64,000 nt of DNA from Rhodococcus opacus (GCF_012396235.1 NZ_JAAXPA010000039.1:1-64000); one strand, 5' to 3'; positions 20,109-29,591 are shown, counted from the stretch's first letter. The notes: generated by a model not told the origin, from the sequence alone. Program-made: numbers and translations.

Positions 20109-21656
20109 ATGCCTAAAGCCCATGCGCCTGATTCGGGCCTCGCATTCGATCACGTCGACGTCCTCGTCGTCGGCGCCGGCCTCTCCGGGATCGGGATGGG
20201 ATACACTCTCAAGCATTCACAGCCCGGCCGAACCTTCGCGATCGTCGATGGGCGCGAATCGCTCGGCGGTACGTGGGATCTATTCCGCTACCCCGGGATT
20301 CGATCGGATTCCGATATGCAGGCGTATGGCTTCGGTTTCAAGCCATGGCGCCGTGACAACTCGATCGCCGACGCCCACGAGATCCTCGACTACCTCCGGG
20401 AAACCGTCAGCGAAAACGGTCTGCAGCGCCACATCCATCTCGGTTTCACGGTCGTTCGGGCGGATTTCTCGACACCCGAGCAGCGTTGGGTGGTCACCCT
20501 CGAGCGCGTCAGTGACGGAGTCCGACACGACGTGACCGCGTCGATGTTGTTCTCGGCCGCCGGCTATTACGACGCCGGCGAGGGTTTCACGCCGGACTTC
20601 GCGGGCCGTGATGACTTCGAGGGACAGATCGTCCACCCGCAGCATTGGCCCGAAGACCTGGATTACTCGGGCAAGAAGGTTGTGGTCATCGGAAGCGGCG
20701 CCACCGCGGTCACACTTCTGCCGTCGATTGCGGAGGAGGCCGAGCACGTCACAATGCTGCAGCGATCCCCGTCCTACGTGATTCCCATCCCACGCAAGGA
20801 TCCGCTCGCTAACACTCTCCGAAGAATCCTCCCCGAGAAGACTGCCTACTCGATCTCCCGTGAGATCAGCATTCGGAAAGGGAATCTCGTCTACAAGGGC
20901 AGCCGGAAGTTCCCTCGACAGGCTCGGGCACTCGTCCGCAAAATCACGGCCGCCGCGCTCCCGGAGGGCTTCGACGTCGACACTCACTTCCATCCGGAGT
21001 ACGACCCGTGGGACCAGCGCATGTGCACGGTCCCAGATGGTGACCTGTTCAAAGCAATCGCGAAGGGCCGCGCGGCGGTTGTCACCGACAAGATCGTGCG
21101 GTTCACTGAAACCGGGATCGAACTCGAATCAGGCACACGGCTCGACGCCGACATCATCGTCACCGCCACGGGTCTGAATATGGTGCCTTTCGGAAAGATC
21201 GCATTCGAGGTGGACGGCCAACGGATCGATCTACCCGATCACGTCATCTACAAGAGCGCGATGGTGAGCGGCCTCCCGAACTTCGCGTTCACCGTTGGGT
21301 ACATCAACCACTCGTGGACTCTCAAAGCAGACCTCGTCGCACAGTGGTTCTGCCGACTTCTCGACCACATGAGCGAGAACGGCTACTCCAGCGTCGTACC
21401 CGTCGTCTCGGACAGTTCGATGCCGGTCAAGCGATTCTTCGAATTCGACGCGGGCTACATCAACCGGGCGATGCACTTGTTCCCCAAACAGGGCACCCAC
21501 GGACCGTGGCAAGCTCCCCAGGATTTTAACCACGACCGGATCGTTCTCGGCAAGGACCCGATCGACGACCCCGAGCTTCGCTTCACGTCGGCCGCTTCAC
21601 CTGCCGCCGGTTTCGCGGACGACGCGACCGAGCAAGTCAAAGAAGCCGTCCAGTGA
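20109..21656 (+). CDS. EthA-like Baeyer-Villiger flavin monooxygenase
   Basis: 515 residues. The N-terminal FAD Rossmann motif is VLVVGAGLSGIGMGYTL (about 18-34), followed by GGTWDLFRYPGIRSDSD. The Baeyer-Villiger fingerprint FxGxxxHxxxW is present as FEGQIVHPQHWPED (about 172-185). A second Rossmann motif VVVIGSGATAVTLLPSI binds NADPH. This pattern matches the EthA group of mycobacterial/rhodococcal enzymes, which turn ketones into esters or oxidise thioamides. The start ATG 20109 follows GGGAG. The stop overlaps the next gene, an alpha/beta hydrolase (GTGA). Confidence 0.93.
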   Translation: MPKAHAPDSGLAFDHVDVLVVGAGLSGIGMGYTLKHSQPGRTFAIVDGRESLGGTWDLFRYPGIRSDSDMQAYGFGFKPWRRDNSIADAHEILDYLRETVSENGLQRHIHLGFTVVRADFSTPEQRWVVTLERVSDGVRHDVTASMLFSAAGYYDAGEGFTPDFAGRDDFEGQIVHPQHWPEDLDYSGKKVVVIGSGATAVTLLPSIAEEAEHVTMLQRSPSYVIPIPRKDPLANTLRRILPEKTAYSISREISIRKGNLVYKGSRKFPRQARALVRKITAAALPEGFDVDTHFHPEYDPWDQRMCTVPDGDLFKAIAKGRAAVVTDKIVRFTETGIELESGTRLDADIIVTATGLNMVPFGKIAFEVDGQRIDLPDHVIYKSAMVSGLPNFAFTVGYINHSWTLKADLVAQWFCRLLDHMSENGYSSVVPVVSDSSMPVKRFFEFDAGYINRAMHLFPKQGTHGPWQAPQDFNHDRIVLGKDPIDDPELRFTSAASPAAGFADDATEQVKEAVQ

Positions 21657-22606
21657 CCAACGCACCGACCACGCATGAGACCCCCGCACCCACCGCCGAC
21701 AAAGCCACTCGGCCAGGTGAGCCAACGCGATTCGCCGACGCCACCGACGGCGTCAAGCTCGCGATCTACGAGTACGGCGACAGCGATCGGCCAACGGTGC
21801 TGTTCGTCCATGGATATCCCGACGACCACTCGGTCTGGGAACCGGTAATCGCTCTAACGGCCGGCGACTTCCACGTCGTCACATACGACGTGCGCGGTAC
21901 CGGAGCATCAGGGCAACCCGCCAAGCGGGGCGGGTATGCGATGTCCCAATTGCGAGACGATCTCGCCACCGTCATCTCCCTGACCAGTCCCGACTCACCC
22001 GTTCATCTGGTCGCCCACGACTGGGGATCGATCCAAAGCTGGGCCGCCGTATCCGATTCAGCGTTTGCCAACAAACTGGCGTCTTTCACGTCAGTCTCGG
22101 GGCCGGGCCTGGACATGGCCGGTGCGTGGTTGCGACGTGGGCACCGTCACCCGCGTAAGTTCGCACGTCAACTGGTTGACTCCTGGTACATCGTCGCGTT
22201 CCAACTCCCATTCCTCCCCGAACTGCTGGTGCGGCGCGGTGTCGTCGAGAAAATGGTCTCGCGATCCGAGAACATCGGCGTGCCGACCGACCGTCAGATC
22301 CCGTCCGGACGCCGGTCACGGCGTGACGCAATAGACGGGATCGGGTTGTACCGCGCCAATTTTCGCCACCTGCTCACGCCACGTCCCACTCGAGCGGTGT
22401 GTCCGGTGCAGGTTCTCGCCCCGACCGACGACGCCCACGTGACCGTTCCGCTCGGACTCGAAGCACCAAAGCCGTTCGTGGACCGCCTGTGCACGCACGC
22501 GATTCCGGGCAACCATTGGGTGGTGGAGCAGAACCCCACCCTGATCACCACCCTCGTCACCGAGTTCATCAGCACCATCACGCAGCAGGACGAAGATTCG
22601 AGATGA
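21653..22606 (+). CDS. EphD-like alpha/beta hydrolase with Asp nucleophile
   Basis: 317 residues from GTG 21653, translationally coupled to the monooxygenase. The oxyanion motif HGYPDD (about 53-58), the Asp-nucleophile elbow VAHDWGSIQSW (about 121-131) and the following FTSVSGPG match the hydrolase half of mycobacterial EphD and the epoxide-hydrolase/haloalkane-dehalogenase branch. The catalytic His is probably in IPGNHWV. The position after a Baeyer-Villiger enzyme would predict an esterase, but the nucleophile is Asp, not Ser. The SDR half of EphD is absent. Confidence 0.87.
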   Translation: MTNAPTTHETPAPTADKATRPGEPTRFADATDGVKLAIYEYGDSDRPTVLFVHGYPDDHSVWEPVIALTAGDFHVVTYDVRGTGASGQPAKRGGYAMSQLRDDLATVISLTSPDSPVHLVAHDWGSIQSWAAVSDSAFANKLASFTSVSGPGLDMAGAWLRRGHRHPRKFARQLVDSWYIVAFQLPFLPELLVRRGVVEKMVSRSENIGVPTDRQIPSGRRSRRDAIDGIGLYRANFRHLLTPRPTRAVCPVQVLAPTDDAHVTVPLGLEAPKPFVDRLCTHAIPGNHWVVEQNPTLITTLVTEFISTITQQDEDSR

Positions 22607-22832
22607 CCATCAGACCACAGCGCCGCAGCGACCCCAGTAAGGTCGCGCTTCCCGCCCGCAACGTGAATTTCGGCCGGCCGGATTGCCGTTCGAGTCGAGG
22701 CCGGGTGGGCGCTTCTCCTCGTACTACATCAACATCCGTCACCTCCGGTTCGTTGAAGGTGAACACCGGTTCGTGAAGGTTTTGGAAGTACTCCTGCCGA
22801 CCTATCATCCGTCCCATGAGGGCTCGGCATAA
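22603..22832 (+). pseudogene. Metal-dependent hydrolase (PF10118-like), truncated
   Basis: ATG 22603 overlaps the hydrolase stop (ATGA). The start reads MTIRPQRRSDPSKVALPARN, then after a frameshift PGGRFSSYYINIRHL and FVKVLEVLLPTYHPSHEGSA to TAA 22830. Intact relatives are about 290 residues and bind metal through His/Glu residues in a later helical bundle, all missing here. Such genes often stand in monooxygenase operons, so this was the third gene of the operon before truncation. Confidence 0.7.
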
Positions 22833-22903
22833 CAGGCCGTCGCCTATCTGGTGACGTCGCCCGCGGCGATACGGGCGGACGCTGTTGCGGACGCCCCGAC
22901 ATC

Positions 22904-23014
22904 ATGAGTCCGTATCGCAACGTTCTGACCGAATACGAATGCGACGACCACATGATCCTGTGCGTCTCTCGCGCTCAGGACTCAATTTCCATCGATAGGA
23001 GAAGGACGCGATGA
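22904..23014 (+). pseudogene. C-terminal fragment of a VanB/phthalate-dioxygenase-reductase-type ferredoxin
   Basis: A 36-codon frame reads YRNVLTEYECDDHMILCVSR, matching the last part of such reductases (the fourth 2Fe-2S cysteine lies in the MILCVSRA motif; compare FICVSRA in the gene at 33484-34479). Its TGA overlaps the ATG of the alcohol dehydrogenase, suggesting that an oxygenase reductase once preceded that gene. The rest of the reductase is deleted. Confidence 0.45.
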
Positions 23015-24156
23015 AGGCCGTTGTCTGTACGGAGGGCGAACTCAGCGTTCGTGAGGTGAAGACACCCGAACCAGGTCCGGGCCAGGTCCTGATCAAAGTA
23101 CTGCGGACCGGGATCTGCGGATCGGATCTGCATGCCAAAAAGGACGCCACCGAGGTGAACGCGTTGTTGCTCGAATCGGGCTACGCGACCGCGATCCTTC
23201 CGAACCAAGAGGTCATTCTCGGCCATGAGCTCCTAGGCGAGGTGGTGTCATACGGCCCGAAGACCCGCGGCCGTTGGGCCGCAGGGACGACGGTGACAGC
23301 GTTGCCCGTCCTGCAGACGGAGGTAGGAATGCATATGACGGGCTTCGACAGCCATGCAGCAGGCGGTTACGCCGAATACACCCTTGTAGAGGAAGCGCTG
23401 ACATTCCCCGTTCCTGACGGCGTCTCCCACGACAAGGCCGCGTTCACCGAGCCCCTCACCGTCGCACGGCACGCAGTACGTCGATCGAGAATAGGCAAGA
23501 AGCGCCCCGCTGTCGTCATCGGATGCGGGCCCATCGGCCTGGCAGTGATCCTGATGCTCAAGGCCGCGGGGGTCACAAAGGTCATCGCCTCCGATCTCTC
23601 GCCCGGCCGTCGGAAGCTCGCCAGCCAGTGCGGTGCCGATGTGGTCGTCGACCCCAAGGTTCAATCGCCCTGGGACACCCTCACACTCAAGAGCCCGGTC
23701 AACTCGACACCGGAACTCCTCGCGTTCGCACTCGAGATGACCAAAGCCGTGCGTAGGATCCCGATGCTCTCGATAGAGAAGATCTTCTTCGGCGCCGATC
23801 GACTCGGGCAAACCCCGAGCGGCCCCGTCGTATTCGAATGTGCCGGCGTCCCCGGAATCATCGATCACGTTATCGCCAACGCGCCGCTTCGTACACTGGT
23901 GACAGTGGTGGGAATGTGCACCGAGGTCGACAGGTTCCGACCAGCTGTTGCCCTCAGCAAAGAGATCGACCTGCGCTTCGTCTTCGGCTACGACCCCGCA
24001 GAGTTCAGCCAAACGCTGGGCATGATCGCCTCCGGCAAGGTCGACCCGTCACCCCTGCACACTGCGACCGTCGGCCTCGACGGCGTCGCACAGGCGTTCA
24101 ACGACCTCAGTGATCCCGAGCGCCACGCGAAGATCCTCATCGATCCGTTCCAGTGA
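23011..24156 (+). CDS. Zinc-binding alcohol dehydrogenase (MDR superfamily)
   Basis: 381 residues, ATG 23011 after AGGAGAAGGA. The catalytic zinc ligands are Cys in RTGICGSDLH (about 33-42) and the His-Glu pair in ILGHELLGEV. The Rossmann motif is VIGCGPIGLAVILM. The four-Cys structural-zinc loop of classical alcohol dehydrogenases is absent (VTALPVLQTEVGMHM occupies that place). A likely role is oxidation of a secondary or aryl alcohol, or reduction of the reverse substrate, in the pathway with the monooxygenase and acyl-CoA synthetase nearby. Confidence 0.88.
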   Translation: MKAVVCTEGELSVREVKTPEPGPGQVLIKVLRTGICGSDLHAKKDATEVNALLLESGYATAILPNQEVILGHELLGEVVSYGPKTRGRWAAGTTVTALPVLQTEVGMHMTGFDSHAAGGYAEYTLVEEALTFPVPDGVSHDKAAFTEPLTVARHAVRRSRIGKKRPAVVIGCGPIGLAVILMLKAAGVTKVIASDLSPGRRKLASQCGADVVVDPKVQSPWDTLTLKSPVNSTPELLAFALEMTKAVRRIPMLSIEKIFFGADRLGQTPSGPVVFECAGVPGIIDHVIANAPLRTLVTVVGMCTEVDRFRPAVALSKEIDLRFVFGYDPAEFSQTLGMIASGKVDPSPLHTATVGLDGVAQAFNDLSDPERHAKILIDPFQ

Positions 24157-25756
24157 GAGTGCAACACCCAGTGTTGTGATCGCGCACACATCTCGATGCC
24201 ATCTCAGCTCCCATCACGGTGCCGCCGGATCTGATTGCGTGTCCGGCCAAGGTTTGCCCGTCTGTATCACGCTGAACTCAACCGACTTCGCGTGAAGGCT
24301 TCACCGCGGAGCAGTACAACTATTGACGACCTCAGGAGAATCATGTTGAACCTGTCTGTCCTCCTTGAGGATTCAGCGCGTAGATATCCATCCAAGGATG
24401 CGCTGGTCCTGGGCAACACCAAGCTGACGTACGCACAGGTTGACGGAGCGGCGAATCAGGTTGCGAACCTGCTGGTGGAACGGGGGGTCCAACCAGGCGA
24501 CAAGGTGGCGCTGAGCAGCCCCAACCTCCCCTGGTTCCCCATCGTCTACTACGGCGTCCTCAAGGCTGGGTGTGTTGTTGTTCCGCTGAACATCTTGCTC
24601 AAGAGACGAGAGGTGGCCTATCACCTGACCGATGCCGACGCCGTGGCCTTCTTCTGTTTCGAGGGCACCGAAGAACTCCCAATCGGAATGGTGGGATACG
24701 CCGGCTTCCAGGAGTCGACCACCGCGAACTTCTTCCTCATTACCGCAGACCCAGCCGCGTCAAGCCCAATCGACGGCGTCGAGACGCTCGGACAGGCCCT
24801 CTCCGGGCGGTCGGATGTATTCGAGTCTGTCCCCACCGAGGCCACCGACACCGCCACCATCCTCTACACCAGCGGCACTACAGGCCAACCCAAGGGTGCG
24901 GAGCTGTCTCACGCCAATACGCTCTTGAACGCCCTCACCTGCAATCGACTCTTCGATAATAAGACCACGGATACGCACATCGTGGCACTCCCACTCTTCC
25001 ACACTTTCGGTGCGACGGTACAGATGCATGCCGGCTTCTCGACGGGCGCCACGCTGCACCTGATCCCACGTTTTGATGCTAGTCAGGTCATCGATCTCTT
25101 CCAGAGAGAAGACATCACGTTCTTCGCCGGTGTTCCGACGATGTGGTGGGGATTGCTCGAATCGCTCACCGACGATGTCGACGTCGAGCGGATCGCCCGT
25201 AACCTACGGATCGGTCTCTCAGGGGGCGCGAGTCTTCCTGCCGACATCATCTCCCGGGTGCAAGACAAGTTCGGCGTGCAGATTCTGGAAGGCTACGGAC
25301 TCTCCGAGACATCACCGCTGGCAACCTTCAATGACCCCGACCGCGGTTCGCGCCCCAGTTCCATCGGTCTCCCGGTCTGGGGTGTAGAGGTCAAGCTCAT
25401 CGACGACGAGTGGAATGAGATTGCCGCAATCGGCGAAGTCGGCGAGATTGCAGTCAAAGGCCACAACATCATGAAGGGCTACTACGGGCGCCCTGCAGCC
25501 ACGGCGGAGGCCATCCGCGGCGGTTGGTTCCGTACCGGGGACCTTGCCCGAAAGGACGACGACGGCTTCTATTTCATCGTCGACCGATCCAAGGACATGA
25601 TCATCCGCGGCGGCTTCAACGTCTATTCAAGGGAGATCGAGGAAGTCCTGATGACTCACCCAGGTATCAGCCTCGCCACGGTCATCGGGGTTCCGCACGA
25701 ACGTCATGGCGAGGAAATCAAGGCGTTTGTCATCCCCAACGCCGGAGCCACACTAA

Positions 25757-25772
25757 CCTCGGGCTTTCACGC
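25757..25772 (+). repeat. Left terminal inverted repeat of the IS1380 element
   Basis: CCTCGGGCTTTCACGC matches the reverse complement of 27433-27448 at 12 of 16 positions. Confidence 0.8.
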
Positions 25773-25878
25773 TGGTCATGCCCGGGCCGCGTGTTGATCA
25801 TGAAGAAAGGTGCTCTGAACTGCAAGAATATGGCTTGCTGAGGGCCAATATTCACTGCGTTCGAGGAGCACCTTTCTG

Positions 25879-27276
25879 GTGGGCAAGTCTACTTCGTGGT
25901 ACCCGTCGCTGTCCGTCGACTCCGCCGGAACTGGTGTCGTGTCGCACGCCGGGGCGATGTTGTTGCTACGCACCGCAGAGAAGTCCGGTCTGACCACCGC
26001 GTTGTCGAGCGCGCTCGAGCCGTGGCGTAAACCGACGACCTCCCACGATCCGGGCAAGATCATCGCCGATCTGACGATGGCACTCGCCCTGGGCGGCGAC
26101 TGCCTGGCCGATATCGCGCTGCTGCGGGAAGAACCCGCAGTCTTCGGCCGGGTGGCGTCCGATCCCACCGTCTCGAGACTGATTGCCGCATTGGCCGCTG
26201 ACGCTCCGAAAGCGTTGGCGGCAATCAACTCCGCCCGTTCGGCAGCCCGACAGATCGCCTGGAACGCCGCCGGTGAGCAGGCTCCCGACCATGCGATCGA
26301 CGCCAAGCATCCGCTGATCATCGACCTCGACGCCACCCTGGTCACCGCGCACTCGGAAAAGGAAAAAGCTGCCGCCACCTACAAGAGAGGGTTCGGTTTC
26401 CACCCGCTGTGCGCGTTCGTGGACCACGGACCGGACGGCACGGGAGAGCCGTTGGCGATGATGCTGCGACCGGGCAACGCCGGCTCCAACACCGCCGCCG
26501 ACCACATCGAACTGATACGGCAAGCATTGCGGCAGTTGCCGTTCACCGCCAAAGGCGGACGGATCGGACGCAAGGTACTGATCCGCACCGACGCGGCCGG
26601 CGGCACCCATGCCCTCATCGACTACCTGACCACACAGAAGTTGTCGTACTCGATCGGATTCGGTCTGACCGACACCATCGTCACCGCCATCGACGCCCTT
26701 TCCGAACAGGCTTGGATCCCCGCGCACAACGCGGACGCGCAACCCCGCGACGGCGCCTGGATCGCGGAAGTTACCGGGGTGCTCGATCTGCCGGGCTGGC
26801 CCGACGGGATGCGGGTCATCGTCCGCAAAGAACGCCCACACCCCGGTGCACAACTGCGCTTCACCGACCGTGACGGGCTGCGGTTGACCGCGTTCGTCAC
26901 CAACACCGAAGGTGGACAATTGCCCGATCTGGAACTGCGGCACCGGCGCCGGGCACGCTGCGAAGACCGGATCCGCATCCTGAAAGACACCGGCCTGGAG
27001 AACCTTCCGCTGCACGGTTTCGATCAGAATCGGATCTGGCTCGCCCTGGTCGCCCTCGCCGTCGAGGTCACCGCATGGATGCAGACGCTCGCGCTCACCG
27101 ACGACCCGGCCAGGCGGTGGGAGCCGAAACGCCTACGACTACGCCTGTTCGCCACCGCCGGCCGCATCGCCCGTCACGGGCGAAAAGTGCACCTGCGGCT
27201 GTCCGCCCACGCACCCTGGATCGACTTGCTGATCACCGCATTGGCCCGTCTCAACGCGATCCCCGACCCCCTCTGA
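25879..27276 (+). CDS. IS1380-family transposase
   Basis: 465 residues from GTG 25879. The DDE core is visible: first Asp in HPLIIDLDATLVTAHSEKEK (about 142-161), second Asp in KVLIRTDAAGGTHALIDYL (about 231-249), and Glu in RARCEDRIRILKDTGLENLP (about 355-374), the conserved IS1380 region. The C-terminal Arg-rich helix (RLRLRLFATAGRIARHGRKV) is typical. Length is usual for the family and no lesion is seen. Confidence 0.93.
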   Translation: MGKSTSWYPSLSVDSAGTGVVSHAGAMLLLRTAEKSGLTTALSSALEPWRKPTTSHDPGKIIADLTMALALGGDCLADIALLREEPAVFGRVASDPTVSRLIAALAADAPKALAAINSARSAARQIAWNAAGEQAPDHAIDAKHPLIIDLDATLVTAHSEKEKAAATYKRGFGFHPLCAFVDHGPDGTGEPLAMMLRPGNAGSNTAADHIELIRQALRQLPFTAKGGRIGRKVLIRTDAAGGTHALIDYLTTQKLSYSIGFGLTDTIVTAIDALSEQAWIPAHNADAQPRDGAWIAEVTGVLDLPGWPDGMRVIVRKERPHPGAQLRFTDRDGLRLTAFVTNTEGGQLPDLELRHRRRARCEDRIRILKDTGLENLPLHGFDQNRIWLALVALAVEVTAWMQTLALTDDPARRWEPKRLRLRLFATAGRIARHGRKVHLRLSAHAPWIDLLITALARLNAIPDPL

Positions 27277-27432
27277 CCAGCACCAATCCGACCACCGAGA
27301 CGAAAGGAAATCAACTTTCGGGGCCCTGGACCCCGACGACCACCCGACCGCGTCGGGCGAACGCGCGTTGCCGAGCGCCGAATCCACGCCCGAAATACCC
27401 AACCTGAAATTGATCAGAGCGACACATCAGAC

Positions 27433-27448
27433 GCATGCAAGATCGAGG
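27433..27448 (-). repeat. Right terminal inverted repeat of the IS1380 element
   Basis: The reverse complement CCTCGATCTTGCATGC pairs with 25757-25772. The second CTAA copy follows at 27449-27452. Confidence 0.8.
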
Positions 27449-27580
27449 CTAACCGGTGATGAGCTTATCGATTGGAGCAGAGAACAGATGGCGGCATACA
27501 AGTATCCCCGGATCATCGACATCGTCGACTCATTGCCCACGACCGCCACCGGGAAGATCCTCAAACGCGAACTCACCTGA

Positions 27581-27988
27581 CCGTACGCCGCTCAAGTTGG
27601 CGTTCTGCAGAACTTCCCGAGGGGATCCGTGAAGGCCTGGCATGGAGGCGCCCGCAAATCATCGGCACAATCTCCACCTGGTTCGAGTCCACGCAGGACA
27701 CGCACACGAATGTCCGTGCTGGTGCTCATCTCGGTGAAAACTAGCAACGGACATCGCGTCGTTTTCAGATTTTCGCGCGACGATCGGCCCCACGTAAGGA
27801 AACTCGGCATCCGCACATTGTCCGACGCATGAAAGTTTGTATTCCCAATGCTGGCTTCGGTTCGCTGCAAACAGTCGGGATTGAGGATGATTCGCTGAGG
27901 TTGTGCCTACCCGCCCCGCTTGATCGAACCCTTGGCTCATTCACCAACTATCCAAGCCTCAGCGCTTCCCAAACGGCCGGAAAAGCAC
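27581..27988. other. Intergenic region without a supportable gene
   Basis: Short frames on both strands have no recognisable motif. The composition becomes more AT-rich toward 27988, as does the next gene, which suggests foreign DNA. Confidence 0.4.
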
Positions 27989-28369
27989 ATGACCACCTAC
28001 CGACGTTCGTACTCACCGAGAACTGATCCCACACAACTAGCACAGGTGCTATTCGACGAACTCTCACATCGCTATCACGAAGAGAGACAACGCAGGATCG
28101 CAAACGACAATCCGCAAATGCACGTACACAATCACCCAGGTGACGCCGGATCACTACTCAATCTCGCTTTGAACTGGGCACCGTACGGAGGCGTCCCCGA
28201 GGAAGAAGTATTCGAAAGATACGGAACCACATTGGCTCGCTTCGTAGACCAACTATGGGTAATCGTGCGCCACCTCCACTGCGATCGTATGACTGTAGCG
28301 AAACTATCCGCGGTGTACCCCAAGCGCCGGACCTCGCTTGAGACCGGGCGCGGCGTTGTCACTCCATAA
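27989..28369 (+). CDS. Hypothetical protein (126 aa), plasmid-type
   Basis: ATG 27989 opens MTTYRRSYSPRTDPTQLAQV. The central part contains YGGVPEEEVFERYGTTLARF, a small helical motif similar in look to DUF3263-like HTH proteins, and it ends with a basic region. I do not know its function. Lower GC and different codon use than the flanking catabolic genes hint at an acquired gene. It precedes the 3-hydroxyacyl-CoA dehydrogenase by 197 bases without evident coupling. Confidence 0.5.
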   Translation: MTTYRRSYSPRTDPTQLAQVLFDELSHRYHEERQRRIANDNPQMHVHNHPGDAGSLLNLALNWAPYGGVPEEEVFERYGTTLARFVDQLWVIVRHLHCDRMTVAKLSAVYPKRRTSLETGRGVVTP

Positions 28370-28566
28370 CAATCAGCGCAAAACATTTGGCGTCATGGTA
28401 CAAGCGAACTTTCGGAAACCAATCGTATCCTGTGTCAACGGTCACATCGATGGTTTCCTGATTCGACCCGACGGTCAACTCGGTGTTCGATCTCACGGAT
28501 GCTGTCAATTGATGAACTTCCTCCCGCGCGCGTTTGCGCCATATTCGTCGACGAAAGAAGGAACCT

Positions 28567-29514
28567 ATGTCTCATGTAGATAACGTGACAGTGCTCGGAT
28601 CGGGTGTGTTGGGTGGGCAGATCGCCTGGCAAAGTGCCTTTAAGGGTAAATCCGTCACCGCCTACGACATTTCAGACGATGCCATCGAGCGCAGTAAAGC
28701 AGCTCATGAGCGTTACGCTGCAATCTACCTAGCGGACGTCGGCGCCAACGAAGAAGATATCGCCGCGACGCGAGATCGACTGACCTACACAACAGATCTT
28801 GCAGCTGCCGTCGGGCAGGCGGACCTTGTGATCGAGGCTGTACCGGAGATCCCGGACGTGAAGACCAAATTGTACAAGGAGATGGCGGAAATCCTACCTT
28901 CACATACATTAGTCGTAACGAACTCCTCGACTTTCCTTCCTCGCGACTTCGCTGCGGACACCGGTCGCCCCGAGAAGTACTGTGCATTGCACTTTGCGAA
29001 CATGATCTGGAGGATGAACCTCGGAGAGATCATGGCCCACGCAGGTACTGCCCGAAAAACAGTGACCGAGGTGACCGAATTCGCGATCGAGATCGGGATG
29101 GTGCCCATCCCGGTACGTAGAGAACAGAACGGTTACCTCGTCAACACGTGGACCGTTCCCCTGCTCAACGCAGCCCAGACATTGGTCACCAACGACATCG
29201 GAGATCCTGAGGACATCGATCGTACATTCATGTTTCTCGGCGCCGCGATGGGTCCGCTCGGCATGATCGATATAATCGGCATGAAGACCACGTACGACGT
29301 TCTTGCTCACTGGGGCAAGGAGAGTGGCGATACGCAGATGAGTGCCAACGCTGATTACATCAAGGAAAACTTCCTCGACAAGAATTTGCTTGGTATGCAA
29401 ACCGGGGAAGGCTACTACCAGTACCCGAATCCCGCGTACGCTCGCCCGGATTTCCTTAATGTTCCAGACATTTCCGCTGTCCCGAACCTCGTTTCCGCAA
29501 TTCTCCCAGAATAG
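28567..29514 (+). CDS. 3-hydroxyacyl-CoA dehydrogenase
   Basis: 315 residues from ATG 28567 (GAAGGAAC upstream). The NAD Rossmann motif is VTVLGSGVLGGQIAWQSAFK (about 7-26), with the acceptor acidic residue in VTAYDIS. The catalytic-region His is in YCALHFANMIWRMNLGEIM, a variant of the usual HFFNPPxxMxLVE, in which the Asn-Pro-Pro is missing. The C-terminal domain (about 185-315) carries NGYLVNTWTVPLLNAAQTLV. It oxidises a 3-hydroxyacyl-CoA, fitting a beta-oxidation-like step after the neighbouring synthetase. The gene is relatively AT-rich. Confidence 0.88.
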   Translation: MSHVDNVTVLGSGVLGGQIAWQSAFKGKSVTAYDISDDAIERSKAAHERYAAIYLADVGANEEDIAATRDRLTYTTDLAAAVGQADLVIEAVPEIPDVKTKLYKEMAEILPSHTLVVTNSSTFLPRDFAADTGRPEKYCALHFANMIWRMNLGEIMAHAGTARKTVTEVTEFAIEIGMVPIPVRREQNGYLVNTWTVPLLNAAQTLVTNDIGDPEDIDRTFMFLGAAMGPLGMIDIIGMKTTYDVLAHWGKESGDTQMSANADYIKENFLDKNLLGMQTGEGYYQYPNPAYARPDFLNVPDISAVPNLVSAILPE

Positions 29515-29534
29515 CGCCACGAACTGCCCACTCT

Positions 29535-29591
29535 GTTGACATCTTGGCGTGCAGAGATGCCGTGAGATTTGGTCCAGGTCAAGATGTCAAC
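29535..29591. promoter_or_regulatory. 12-bp inverted repeat flanking a 33-base spacer
   Basis: GTTGACATCTTG at 29535-29546 and CAAGATGTCAAC at 29580-29591 are perfect reverse complements. They lie just after the 3-hydroxyacyl-CoA dehydrogenase stop and before the acyl-CoA dehydrogenase remnant. The long loop is unusual for an intrinsic terminator; the repeats could be paired operator half-sites or ends of a small inserted segment. Confidence 0.4.

Larger units (their letters stand above)
25757..27448 (+). mobile_element. Complete IS1380-family insertion sequence, 1692 bp
   Basis: Ends are defined by inverted repeats 25757-25772 and 27433-27448 (pattern CCTCGNNCTTNCANGC) and a 4-bp target duplication CTAA at 25753-25756 and 27449-27452. 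Excision of the element restores the acyl-CoA synthetase frame. It encodes one intact transposase. The intact gene and clean ends suggest the copy is active or recently so. Confidence 0.92.
24343..27580 (+). pseudogene. AMP-dependent acyl-CoA synthetase interrupted by an IS1380 element
   Basis: ATG 24343 follows AGGAGAA. The first part (24343-25756) encodes about 471 residues with the adenylation motifs ILYTSGTTGQPKGAELSH (about 170-187), EGYGLSETSP, and GWFRTGDLARKDDDGFYFI. The last part (27453-27580) encodes DELIDWSREQMAAYKYPRII and the catalytic lysine motif TATGKILKREL. Deleting the insertion and one CTAA copy (25757-27452) joins them in frame as AGATLTGDEL. The interrupted product gains an unrelated tail (TSGFHAGHARAAC) and lacks the C-terminal lysine needed for adenylation, so the gene is inactivated by a single clean event. 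The upstream enzyme is otherwise undamaged, implying recent insertion. Confidence 0.93.

Noticed and set aside
22399-22776. Arg-rich plus-strand frame across the end of the alpha/beta hydrolase gene
   Set aside because: It is a shifted frame of the hydrolase, although its last part coincides with the true N-terminus of the truncated PF10118-like gene, which is listed separately.
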